In this document: positions 43,648 to 51,425 of the stretch, piece by piece
Layout of the letters: each line of letters opens with the position of its first letter
Numbering within the stretch: position 1 is the first letter of the stretch
From: Actinomyces dentalis DSM 19115
GTDB taxonomy: Bacteria; Actinomycetota; Actinomycetes; Actinomycetales; Actinomycetaceae
Length of the DNA: 64,000 nucleotides
NCBI RefSeq assembly: GCF_000429225.1
Contig: NZ_AUBL01000007.1
Span: 1 to 64,000, forward strand
Reading direction: 5' to 3'
Translations under genes and position numbers: made by a program
The notes under the pieces: model-generated
Database searches by the model: none
What the model was told of the DNA's origin: nothing
What the model saw: the letters and a program-made list of their open reading frames with translations, nothing else

Positions 43648-44694
43648 GTGCTCTACGACCTGATGTACAAGACCGTCTTCACCAGGATCGACCCCGAGGT
43701 CATCCACGACATCTGCGTGAAGGCCATCGAAGTCACGAGCAAAGTCCCCCTGGTGCGCGACGCCGTGCGTCAGATGTGGGGCCGTCGCCCCGCCGTCCCG
43801 GTGCCCGGCGACGACCGGGGCGGCCCCTTCGCCCGGCCCGTGCCCGGCCTGCTCGGACTGGCGGCCGGCATGGACAAGGAGGGGCAGGCCGTCGAGGGCA
43901 TGGACATGCTCGGCTTCGGCTTCATCGAGGTCGGCACCTTCACCGCCTGGCCCCAGCCCGGCAACGACAGGCCCCGCATGTGGCGCCACCCCGCCACGCG
44001 CGCCCTGCGCAACCGGATGGGCTTCAACAACTCCGGGGCCGACGAGGCCGCCCGCCGCCTGCGCGCCCTGCGCTCCACCGTGCGCGGGCGCAGCATCGTC
44101 GTCGGAGCCAATATCGGCAAGACCAAGGCCGTCGCCCTGGACGACGCCGTCGAGGACTACCGCTACTCGGCCTCGCGGGTCGCCCGCTGGGTCGACTACC
44201 TCGTCGTCAACGTCTCCAGCCCCAACACCCCCGGCCTGCGCGACCTGCAGAACGTCAAGGCGCTGCGACCCATCCTGGCCGCCGTGCGCGAGGCCGCCGA
44301 CGCCGCCGCCCACCGCCACGTGCCCCTCCTGGTCAAGATCGCCCCGGACCTGGCCGACGAGGACATCGACGCCGTCGCCGACCTCGTCCTGAAGATGGGG
44401 CTGGACGGGGTCGTGGCCACCAACACGACCGTCGACCACGACCTGGGGGAGGGCGGCCTGTCCGGCGCCCCGCTGCTGCCGCGCTCGCTGGAGGTGGTCC
44501 GCCGCCTGCGCTCGCGGCTGGGGGAGGGGCCCACCATTATCGGCGTGGGCGGCATCTCCTCCATTATGGACGCCGAGCTCATGCTCGACGCCGGGGCCGA
44601 CCTCCTCCAGGCCTACACCGCCTTCATCTACAACGGGCCCGCCTGGCCGGGGCGCATCAACCGCGCCCTGGCGACGATCCAGCGCCCCCGGTGA
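43648..44694 (+). CDS. pyrD: Dihydroorotate dehydrogenase (quinone), class 2
   Basis: A 348-residue class 2 enzyme of pyrimidine synthesis, using quinone at the membrane. Landmarks: N-terminal helical membrane-contact region (LYDLMYKTVFTRIDPEVIHD), LAAGMDKEGQAVEGM, GFIEVGTFT, RMGFNNSGAD, the catalytic serine in NVSSPNTPGLRDLQ, and IGVGGISSIMDAELMLDAGADLLQAYTA binding FMN phosphate. GTG at 43648 is chosen because it fits the -10 box; the longer frame starting at 43549 is not needed. The CTP synthase gene of the same pathway appears lost at 21509. Confidence 0.93.
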   Translation: MLYDLMYKTVFTRIDPEVIHDICVKAIEVTSKVPLVRDAVRQMWGRRPAVPVPGDDRGGPFARPVPGLLGLAAGMDKEGQAVEGMDMLGFGFIEVGTFTAWPQPGNDRPRMWRHPATRALRNRMGFNNSGADEAARRLRALRSTVRGRSIVVGANIGKTKAVALDDAVEDYRYSASRVARWVDYLVVNVSSPNTPGLRDLQNVKALRPILAAVREAADAAAHRHVPLLVKIAPDLADEDIDAVADLVLKMGLDGVVATNTTVDHDLGEGGLSGAPLLPRSLEVVRRLRSRLGEGPTIIGVGGISSIMDAELMLDAGADLLQAYTAFIYNGPAWPGRINRALATIQRPR

Positions 44695-44699
44695 GCCGC

Positions 44700-44720
44700 C
44701 GCCCCCGGTGAACGGGGGCG
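44700..44720 (+). terminator. Hairpin after pyrD
   Basis: CGCCCCCG (44700-44707), loop GTGAA, CGGGGGCG (44713-44720). It begins 6 bases after the pyrD stop. Its right half belongs to the 18-bp direct repeat flanking the ABC cassette. Confidence 0.55.
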
Positions 44721-44723
44721 CCG
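44706..44723. repeat. 18-bp direct repeat, left border of the ABC cassette
   Basis: CGGTGAACGGGGGCGCCG at 44706-44723 is found again, identical, at 46669-46686 directly after the ABC permease gene. The pair encloses the promoter and three genes of the cassette. Confidence 0.75.
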
Positions 44724-44735
44724 AGATCCCCGGCA

Positions 44736-44764
44736 TTGCCTGTGTCCGATGTCACGGGTATAGT
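44736..44764 (+). promoter_or_regulatory. Promoter of the small-peptide/ABC cassette
   Basis: TTGCCT (44736-44741), 17-bp spacer, TATAGT (44759-44764). It is one of the best -10 boxes in the window. The ATG is 46 bases downstream. Confidence 0.7.
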
Positions 44765-44810
44765 CTGATCCGTCAACTTGATTCAGTCCCTGCCGGTATA
44801 GGAGTGGATC

Positions 44811-44963
44811 ATGAATAGGAAAGCGGCGACCGCGGGCGGGGTCTGCGGACTGATCGGCATCCCCGTTCTGTGGATCGCCGGGTCCCCCATGTTCGCGGGG
44901 ATCTCCGCCCTCGTCTCCCTCGTGTGCTGGGCGTCGGTCTACCTGCCGAGCGGTCAGAGGTGA
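44811..44963 (+). CDS. 50-residue hydrophobic peptide upstream of an ABC transporter
   Basis: Starts MNRKAATAGGVCGLIGIPVL, then a second hydrophobic run (MFAGISALVSLVCWASVYL) and a polar end SGQR. AGGAG lies 6 bases before the ATG and the GTGA overlap couples it to the ATPase gene. It has two cysteines and could be a two-helix membrane subunit, a peptide substrate of the transporter, or an immunity peptide. I do not recognise a family. Confidence 0.6.
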   Translation: MNRKAATAGGVCGLIGIPVLWIAGSPMFAGISALVSLVCWASVYLPSGQR

Positions 44964-45859
44964 GGGCCTCCGGCCGCGCAGTCGCCCTGTGCGAGGGCCT
45001 GAAGAAGTCATATCCGGGTTTCGTCCTCGGACCCTTGTCGCTGGGGGTGGAGCACGGCTCGGTGGTGGGGCTGTTCGGGCCCAACGGGTCGGGGAAGACG
45101 ACCCTGCTGCTCATGCTGCTCGGGCTCGTGCGCCCCACCGAGGGCCGCGCCCTGTTCCCCCTGGACAATGTGAGCGCCTCCATGGAGAGCGCGGGGCTCC
45201 TGGGCGACGTCACCGTGGGCGACTACCTGTCCGCCACGGCGGGGGTCGTCGCCAGGAGCGGCGTCGAGCGCGACGTTGCGCGCACCTGCGGCATCGACTC
45301 CTACATGAGCACGCGGGTCAGGCACCTGTCGATGGGGAATCGGCAGCGGTTGATGATCGCGCTCATGCTCGTGGAGGACGCCGACCTCATGGTCTTCGAC
45401 GAGCCCCTCAATGGGCTCGACCCCGAGGGGATCCGCTGGTTCTCGACGGTCCTGCGGGGTCTGAAGGAGCGGGGCAAGACCGTCATCCTGTCCTCGCACC
45501 TCCTCCAGGAGGTCGAGTCGTTCATCGACGCGTGCATATTCCTGCGGGAGGGGCGGCTGCTCTACGACGGGGAGTTCTCGCGGCTGCGGGAGCTGCTGGC
45601 CCAGCGCCTGCGCGCACTGGCACCCGGCCCCTCCGGCGCGGCCGGCGGCGCCTCGCCCCCGCAGGAGTACCGCTTCGCCCATGACGACGGGCGCCGGATC
45701 GTCGTCGACCCCGCAACCAGGACGGATTCCGGCGCGTCCGGCGCCGAGCCGGGTCTCGAGCCGGTCGACGGCGCGACCCTGTCCCTGCAGACGGCGTACG
45801 CGTGGCTGTCCCACCGGTTCGAGACGAGCGGGGCCGAGGGATGGGAGCCGCCGCGATGA
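44960..45859 (+). CDS. ABC transporter ATP-binding protein
   Basis: A 299-residue ATPase of the kind that pairs with a separate permease (BcrA/CcmA-like). Walker A GPNGSGKTT is at residues 40-48, signature HLSMGNRQRLMIA, Walker B LMVFDEPLNGLDPEG and H-loop SSHLLQEVE. A C-terminal extension of ~80 residues after ~220 may contact the permease. The start is GTG 44960, overlapping the upstream peptide stop. AT-richer codons (for example GCATATTCC near 45535) set it slightly apart from its neighbours. Confidence 0.85.
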   Translation: MRASGRAVALCEGLKKSYPGFVLGPLSLGVEHGSVVGLFGPNGSGKTTLLLMLLGLVRPTEGRALFPLDNVSASMESAGLLGDVTVGDYLSATAGVVARSGVERDVARTCGIDSYMSTRVRHLSMGNRQRLMIALMLVEDADLMVFDEPLNGLDPEGIRWFSTVLRGLKERGKTVILSSHLLQEVESFIDACIFLREGRLLYDGEFSRLRELLAQRLRALAPGPSGAAGGASPPQEYRFAHDDGRRIVVDPATRTDSGASGAEPGLEPVDGATLSLQTAYAWLSHRFETSGAEGWEPPR

Positions 45860-46668
45860 TGAGGTCGATCGTCTATCAGGCGCGGCTCCACTACCGGGAT
45901 CGGCGGCTCCGCCTCGCCGTCTGCGCGCTCGTCGTCGTCCTCCTCGGGCTCGACTGCGTGATCACTCACCTGGTGGCGAGCGGGTACGCCGGGACCGAGG
46001 TCGAGGACGTCTCGTACGGCTACGTGTACTCCTTCGGAGGCCGCGTCGGGTACATCGTTCCCCTCGCGGTCGCGTCCCTGATCGTCACCTCCGAGTACCG
46101 GTCGGGGCAGATCGCCAGGTCCATCGTCATTCTGCGCGGGCGCGACCGGGCCTTCGCGGCCGACGTCGTGACGGCGGCCCTCGCCGGCAGTGTCCTGGGC
46201 GCGGTCTTCGCGACTCTGGCCCACCTCGCCTCGGGCGCCGTATTCGCCCTCAACGGCCAGGAGTCGAGGTTCGCGACGCCGCGGCATCTCGCGATGTACG
46301 GCGGCATCCTGGCGCTCGGGGTTCTGTGGTCCGCCATCGGCGCGGGGCTGGCGTGGCTCGTGCGCAATCAGACGGCGGTTATCGGCGGCGTCCTCGCCTT
46401 CGCCATCTTCATCGAGCCGACGATCAGCGCCGCCGGCAACGCCGACCCGTCGGTCATGAGGATCGTCAAGTGGCTGCCGGGGCCGTTGAACTGGGCGGTC
46501 TCCTGGCCCGCCGGGGTCGGCCAGGAGACGACCCGTCGGGCGATCGGGCTCGCCCCGTGCGCGGCGCTCGTCGTCCTCGCGGTGTACGCCGGCCTCCTCC
46601 TCGTCCTGTCCTGGGTCCTCATGAGGAGCCGCCTGAGCTTCTCGCGCGGCTCCACCACCGCCCGGTAA
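45856..46668 (+). CDS. ABC-2 type transporter permease
   Basis: A 270-residue membrane protein with about six helices (LAVCALVVVLLGLDCVITHL, GYIVPLAVASLIVTSEY, and the C-terminal ALVVLAVYAGLLLVLSWVLM). The TSEYRSGQIARSIVILRGR segment after helix 2 is the usual ABC-2 coupling motif. Start at ATG 45856 overlaps the ATPase stop (ATGA). The cargo is unknown; antibiotic or bacteriocin efflux is the common role for this layout. Confidence 0.8.
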   Translation: MMRSIVYQARLHYRDRRLRLAVCALVVVLLGLDCVITHLVASGYAGTEVEDVSYGYVYSFGGRVGYIVPLAVASLIVTSEYRSGQIARSIVILRGRDRAFAADVVTAALAGSVLGAVFATLAHLASGAVFALNGQESRFATPRHLAMYGGILALGVLWSAIGAGLAWLVRNQTAVIGGVLAFAIFIEPTISAAGNADPSVMRIVKWLPGPLNWAVSWPAGVGQETTRRAIGLAPCAALVVLAVYAGLLLVLSWVLMRSRLSFSRGSTTAR

Positions 46669-46686
46669 CGGTGAACGGGGGCGCCG
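46669..46686. repeat. 18-bp direct repeat, right border of the ABC cassette
   Basis: Exact copy of 44706-44723, starting at the base after the permease stop. Confidence 0.75.
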
Positions 46687-46701
46687 CTCACCCCGCCCCC
46701 G
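46676..46701. terminator. Hairpin between ABC permease and cysteine desulfurase genes
   Basis: CGGGGGCG (46676-46683) pairs with CGCCCCCG (46694-46701) across 10 bases. It overlaps the 3' end of the convergent desulfurase gene and could stop transcription in both directions. Confidence 0.45.
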
Positions 46702-47920
46702 CGGCCCTGGCCGCGCGCCGGGCCGTCTCCAGCGCCCCCGGCAGCGCGCTCAGCAGACGCTCGACGTCGGCCGCCGTCGTCTCGCGTCCCATGGAGCAGC
46801 GCAGGGTCGAGCGCGCCGCCGACTCGGCGAAGCCCATGGCGAGCAGGACCCCGCTGGGCCGGGACACCCCCGCGTGGCAGGCAGACCCCGCCGAGGCGTC
46901 GATGCCGGCCAGGTCCAGTGCCATGAGCAGCGCCTGGGCGTCGACGTCCTCGAACCACAGGTGCGCCGTCCCCGGCAGGTGGGACGCCCCCTCCGGCAGC
47001 GTCGCGTGCACGCCCGGCAGCGCCGTCGCACCGGTCAGGATCCGACGGCGCAGCGCCTCCAGGCGCACCGCCTGCGCCTCGCGCTCGGCGACGGCCAGCT
47101 CCACCGCCAGCGCCAGGGCCCGCGCGCCGACGACGTCCTGCGTGCCCGACCTGATGCCGCGCTCCTGCCCGCCGCCGCCCGTGGGCGCCGTCAGCGCCAC
47201 CTCGCGGCGCACCACCAGCGCCCCGGTGCCCACCGGGGCCCCGAGCTTGTGACCCGACAGCGTCATGGCGTCCAGGCCCCACCCGCCCATGTCCACGTCC
47301 ACCCGCCCCACCGCCGCCACCGCGTCGGAGTGGACCGGCACCCAGCCGGGATCGCCGGGGCGGGCCGGGCCGGTGCGCCCGCGCACCGCGGCGACGAGCC
47401 CGGCCACGTCCTGGACGAGCCCGGTCTCGTTGTTCGCCGTCATGACGCTCACCAGCGCCGTGCGCCCCGGCTCCACCGCCCGCCCCGCGTCCCCGGGCGC
47501 CACCCGGCCCGCGGCGTCGACGTCCAGGAGGGTCAGATCCGCCCCCAGGGCCCGGGCGCGGCGGGCCGAGTCGAGCACGGCCGGGTGCTCGACGGGGGAG
47601 ACGACCAGGTGCGGGCGCTCGACCCCCGCCGCCCGGGCCGCCAGCACCCGCCCGACGACGACGAGGCCGTCCGCCTCGGTGCCCCCGGAGGTGAAGAGGA
47701 CCTCGTGGGGGTCGACGCCCAGGGCGGCGGCCAGGCGCGCCCTGGCCTCGCAGAGCGCGGCGCCCGCGCGGCGCCCGGAGGCGTGCAGGGCGGCGGGGTT
47801 GGCCCGGCCCGCCGTGGCCCGGGCGAGGTCCCGGGTGATCTGGGCGGCCACCTCGGGGCGCACCGGCGCGCAGGCCGCGTGGTCGAGGTAGCTGCGTGCC
47901 GCGGGCTCGGAGGTGGGCAT
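46688..47920 (-). CDS. Cysteine desulfurase, NifS/IscS type
   Basis: A 410-residue class I PLP enzyme. Landmarks: YLDHAACAPVRPEV, NPAALHASGRRAGAAL, the FTSGGTEAD loop, HSDAVAAVGRVDVD, the PLP lysine in LSGHKLGAPVGTGALV and the catalytic cysteine in SAGSACHAG. It is distinct from SufS at 34583. No IscU or tRNA-thiolation gene (mnmA) is adjacent in the window, so its sulfur acceptor is unclear; supplying sulfur for tRNA modification is one option. The ATG at 47920 has AAGGACG upstream; the longer frame to 48022 would overlap the nudC start region. Confidence 0.88.
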   Translation of the reverse strand: MPTSEPAARSYLDHAACAPVRPEVAAQITRDLARATAGRANPAALHASGRRAGAALCEARARLAAALGVDPHEVLFTSGGTEADGLVVVGRVLAARAAGVERPHLVVSPVEHPAVLDSARRARALGADLTLLDVDAAGRVAPGDAGRAVEPGRTALVSVMTANNETGLVQDVAGLVAAVRGRTGPARPGDPGWVPVHSDAVAAVGRVDVDMGGWGLDAMTLSGHKLGAPVGTGALVVRREVALTAPTGGGGQERGIRSGTQDVVGARALALAVELAVAEREAQAVRLEALRRRILTGATALPGVHATLPEGASHLPGTAHLWFEDVDAQALLMALDLAGIDASAGSACHAGVSRPSGVLLAMGFAESAARSTLRCSMGRETTAADVERLLSALPGALETARRAARAAGAG

Positions 47921-48001
47921 GGTCGATTCGTCCTTGTGCGCGTCGGGGGCCGGCCGGGGCGCCAGGATATCGGCGCTGCGCGCTCCGGCGCCGCGCGGCC
48001 C

Positions 48002-48007
48002 TAGGGT
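48002..48007 (+). promoter_or_regulatory. -10 box for a leaderless nudC transcript
   Basis: TAGGGT at 48002-48007 with 7 bases to the ATG at 48015. The divergent desulfurase gene starts 94 bases away on the other strand. Confidence 0.6.
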
Positions 48008-48014
48008 GGGGCGC

Positions 48015-49181
48015 ATGAGCACTCCGGCGTCCCGCCCCCGCCCCCTGAGCCGCCGGCAGCAGGACGACTACGGCCGACGGTCCCTGTCGCGCACCACCAT
48101 CGACCGCGACGCCGCCCGCCGCGGCGAGCCGGGGCTGCTCGCCGCACTGGCCGCGGACCGCGGCACCCGCCTGGTCCTGGTCGACGCCCGCGGGCGCGTC
48201 GCCCTCGACGTCCCCGCTGTCCACCCCGACCTGCCCGACGACGGCCTGACCCCGCCGGCCCCCGCCATTGCGCCCGCGGACGGGCCCGCCCTCCCCGCCG
48301 GCGCGCAGGCGCGCCCTGGTTTGCCCCCGCTGAGCGCCGCCGACCTGGACGTCACCGGCCTGCTGACCTGCTACCTGGGGCGCGAGGCGCTGGCGCCCGG
48401 TCCCGGTCCGGCGCCCGGCCCCGCCTCCGACCGGCGCCCCGCCTGGATCGCCGTCGTCGTCCCGCCCGAGGACGCCCCCGGCGCCGAGCCCGACGACGCC
48501 GAGGGCGCCGCCCGCCCCCGCACCGACCTGGCCGCGCTGCTGGAGCGCTACCCGCTGTCCGCCCTGCGGGCCGTGGGCTCCGACCTGTCTGCCCGGGACG
48601 CGGGCCTGGCCGCGCCCGCCGTCGCCCTGGCCGCCTGGCACGCCCGCGCCGGCCACTGCCCCCGGTGCGGCGCCCGCACCCGGCCGGTGCAGGCCGGCTG
48701 GGCGCGGCGCTGCACCGGCTGCGCCGCGCTGAGCTTCCCGCGCACGGACCCGGCCGTCATCATGTCGGTGACCGACGACGCCGACCGCCTCCTCCTGGTC
48801 CACGGCTCCCGCTGGGATGCGGGGCGCTACTCCGTCGTGGCCGGCTTCGTCGAGGCGGGGGAGTGCGCCGAGGCCGCCGTCGTGCGGGAGGTCGCCGAGG
48901 AGACCGGCCTGCGGGTCGCCCGCGTCGAGCACGTGGCCACCCAGCCCTGGCCCTTCCCCCGCTCCCTCATGCTCGGCTACCGGGCCCGCCTGGCCGACGG
49001 CGAGCGCCTGCCCCGCCCCGACGGCGACGAGGTCACCGACGCCGTCATGCTCTCGCGCGCCGAGCTCGCCCGGGCCGTCGCCGCCGGCCGGATCGTCCTG
49101 CCGGGTCCCACGTCGATCGCGCGCATGCTCATCGAGGACTGGTACGGCGGGCCGGTCGGGCCCCGCTCCGACTGGACCTGA
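48015..49181 (+). CDS. nudC: NudC, NADH pyrophosphatase (NUDIX)
   Basis: A 388-residue NudC. The zinc ribbon is CPRCGARTRPVQAGWARRCTGC (Cys pairs near residues 216-219 and 235-238); the Nudix box GFVEAGECAEAAVVREVAEETG is at ~276-297, followed by the NudC-specific QPWPFPRSLM. It hydrolyses NAD(H) and can remove NAD caps from RNA. The N-terminal ~190 residues carry a long Pro/Ala-rich insert (~75-135). Order nudC-uvrD2 matches Rv3199c-Rv3198c. Confidence 0.92.
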   Translation: MSTPASRPRPLSRRQQDDYGRRSLSRTTIDRDAARRGEPGLLAALAADRGTRLVLVDARGRVALDVPAVHPDLPDDGLTPPAPAIAPADGPALPAGAQARPGLPPLSAADLDVTGLLTCYLGREALAPGPGPAPGPASDRRPAWIAVVVPPEDAPGAEPDDAEGAARPRTDLAALLERYPLSALRAVGSDLSARDAGLAAPAVALAAWHARAGHCPRCGARTRPVQAGWARRCTGCAALSFPRTDPAVIMSVTDDADRLLLVHGSRWDAGRYSVVAGFVEAGECAEAAVVREVAEETGLRVARVEHVATQPWPFPRSLMLGYRARLADGERLPRPDGDEVTDAVMLSRAELARAVAAGRIVLPGPTSIARMLIEDWYGGPVGPRSDWT

Positions 49182-49312
49182 GCCCGCCGGGGCCGCCGGT
49201 CCGGCGCGTCGCCGGAGTCGCGGCCCCGCCCGGCACGTTGCGCGACGGACCGCGCCCGCCGCCCGGCGCGCGACGGACGGGCCGGGTCCACCCCCGTGTC
49301 GGCGGCCCGTGG

Positions 49313-49318
49313 CAGGCT
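49313..49318 (+). promoter_or_regulatory. -10-like box before uvrD2
   Basis: CAGGCT at 49313-49318, 7 bases before the ATG at 49326. It differs from TANNNT at the first base but has the same spacing as the other leaderless starts. Confidence 0.35.
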
Positions 49319-49325
49319 GGACCCG

Positions 49326-51425
49326 ATGAGCCAGACAGACCCGAGCCCCGCGCCCGGCCCCGCCGCGCCGCGCCCGCGCAGCCCGCAGGAGCTCCTCGAC
49401 GCCCTCGACCCCGACCAGCGGGCGGTGGCCGAGCACCTCGAGGGGCCCATGTGCGTGCTCGCGGGCGCCGGCACCGGCAAGACCCGGGCCATCACCTACC
49501 GGATCGCCTACGGCGTCGCCGTGGGCGCCTACGACCCCACCCAGGTCCTCGCCGTCACCTTCACCGCCCGCGCCGCCGGCGAGATGCGCTCGCGCCTGCG
49601 CGACCTGGGCGTGGGCGGAGTGCAGGCGCGCACCTTCCACTCCGCTGCCCTGCGCCAGCTCGACTACTTCTACCCCAGCGCCGTCGGCGGGCGCCGCCCG
49701 CCCCTGGAGGAGCACAAGGCCGGACTGGTCGCCGTCGCGGCGCGGCGCCTGGGCCTGCCCTCCGACCGCGCCCTCGTGCGCGACCTGGCCGCCGAGATCG
49801 AGTGGGCCAAGGTCACCATGATCCGCCCCGCCGTCTACGCCGAGCGCGCCCGGGCGGCGCGGCGCGACGAGATCGGCGGCCTCGACGCGGACGCCGTGGC
49901 GCGCGTCTACGCCGGCTACGAGGCCGCCAAGGACGAGCGCGGCGTCATCGACTTCGAGGACGTCCTGCTGTCCGTGGTCGGCATGCTGCGCAGCCGCGAG
50001 GACATCGCGGCCCAGGTCCGCGGCCAGTACAAGCACTTCGTCGTCGACGAGTACCAGGACGTCTCCCCGCTCCAGCACCGCCTCCTGCGGTTGTGGCTCG
50101 GGCCGCGCCGCTCCCAGCTGTGCGTCGTCGGCGACGTCTCCCAGACGATCTACTCCTTCACCGGCGCCACACCCGACTACCTCACGGGCTTCACCGGGGA
50201 GTTCGACGGCGCCCGCACCCTGCGCCTGACCCGCGACTACCGCTCCACCCCGCAGGTGGTGTCCCTGGCCAACCGGGTGCTCTCGCGCTCGCGGCGCGCC
50301 GGTCGGCTGGTGCTGCCGGCCGGCGCCGTCGAGCTCGTCGCCCAGCGCCCCTCCGGCCCGGCCGTCCGCTTCGAGGCCTTCGACGACGACGAGGCCGAGG
50401 CCGCCGGGGTCGTCGCCCAGGTCCGCCGGCTGCGGGCCGCGGGGGTGGCGCTGAGCGAGATCGCCGTCCTCTACCGCACGGGCGCCCAGTCCGAGCCCGT
50501 CGAGCAGGCCCTGTCCGAGGCCGGCATCGGCCTGCTCGTGCGCGGGGGCGCCCGCTTCTTCCAGCGCGCCGAGGTGCGCCGCGCCATGGTCGCCCTGCGC
50601 GGCGCCATGCGCACGGAGCGGGCCGAGCTGACCGGCGACCTCGGGCGGGACGTGCGCTACGTGCTCGGCCGGGAGGGCTGGACCGAGCAGGCGCCCGCCC
50701 AGCGCGGCGCCGTGCGCGAGCGCTGGGACTCCCTCAACGCCATCGTCGACCTGGCCGACGAGCTCGCCCGGGTGCGCGGGACGGACCTGGACGGCCTGGT
50801 GCGCGAGCTCGGGGACCGGGCGGAGGCCCAGAACGCCCCCACGGTCGACGGCGTCACCCTGTCCACCATCCACGCCGCCAAGGGTCTGGAGTGGGACGCG
50901 GTCATCATCGTCGGCGCCTCGGACGGCCTGCTGCCGATCAACCTGGCGGAGGGGCCCGAGGCCGTCGAGGAGGAGCGCCGCCTCCTGTACGTCGCGGTCA
51001 CCCGGGCCCGCGAGCACCTGGTCATCACCTACGCGCGCGCCCGGCACGCCGGCGGGCGCGCCTCGCGCAAGCCCTCCCGCTTCCTGGCCGGGATCTGGCC
51101 CGTCAACGAGGAGGCCGGGGCGCGCCGCCGCGCGGGCGGGGCGGGGGCGAGGACGACGCGCAAGCAGGCCGCCCTGGAGTTCGAGCAGGACAACGACCCG
51201 GCCACGGTCGCCCTGTTCGAGGAGCTGCGCGCCTGGCGCCAGGCGGTGGCCAAGGAGAGGTCGCGCCCGCCCTACACGGTCTTCGCCGACGTCTCCCTGC
51301 GCTCGATCGCCATTATCAAGCCGACGACGCTCCCCCAGCTGTCCGCCATCCACGGCGTCGGGCCGGTCAAGCTCCAGGAGTACGGGGACCAGCTGCTGCG
51401 GATCGTGCGGGAGCACGGGGCGTAG
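49326..51425 (+). CDS. uvrD2: UvrD2-like superfamily 1 DNA helicase with HRDC domain
   Basis: A 699-residue SF1A helicase. Walker A AGAGTGKT is at residues 46-53, then FTARAAGEMRSRL (motif Ia), VDEYQDVSPLQ (II), VGDVSQTIYSFTGA (III), LTRDYRST (IV), TIHAAKGLEWDAV (V) and VAVTRAREHL (VI). A C-terminal HRDC domain (LPQLSAIHGVGPVKLQEYGD) makes it UvrD2-like; the linker with four cysteines that mycobacterial UvrD2 has is absent. Length is almost identical to mycobacterial UvrD2 (~700). The 3' end is overlapped by the convergent gene. Confidence 0.93.
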   Translation: MSQTDPSPAPGPAAPRPRSPQELLDALDPDQRAVAEHLEGPMCVLAGAGTGKTRAITYRIAYGVAVGAYDPTQVLAVTFTARAAGEMRSRLRDLGVGGVQARTFHSAALRQLDYFYPSAVGGRRPPLEEHKAGLVAVAARRLGLPSDRALVRDLAAEIEWAKVTMIRPAVYAERARAARRDEIGGLDADAVARVYAGYEAAKDERGVIDFEDVLLSVVGMLRSREDIAAQVRGQYKHFVVDEYQDVSPLQHRLLRLWLGPRRSQLCVVGDVSQTIYSFTGATPDYLTGFTGEFDGARTLRLTRDYRSTPQVVSLANRVLSRSRRAGRLVLPAGAVELVAQRPSGPAVRFEAFDDDEAEAAGVVAQVRRLRAAGVALSEIAVLYRTGAQSEPVEQALSEAGIGLLVRGGARFFQRAEVRRAMVALRGAMRTERAELTGDLGRDVRYVLGREGWTEQAPAQRGAVRERWDSLNAIVDLADELARVRGTDLDGLVRELGDRAEAQNAPTVDGVTLSTIHAAKGLEWDAVIIVGASDGLLPINLAEGPEAVEEERRLLYVAVTRAREHLVITYARARHAGGRASRKPSRFLAGIWPVNEEAGARRRAGGAGARTTRKQAALEFEQDNDPATVALFEELRAWRQAVAKERSRPPYTVFADVSLRSIAIIKPTTLPQLSAIHGVGPVKLQEYGDQLLRIVREHGA

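Noticed and set aside
46368-51416. 1682-codon open frame on the minus strand
   Set aside because: Antisense to uvrD2 and nudC; past the real desulfurase gene, which is in another frame, nothing recognisable is encoded.
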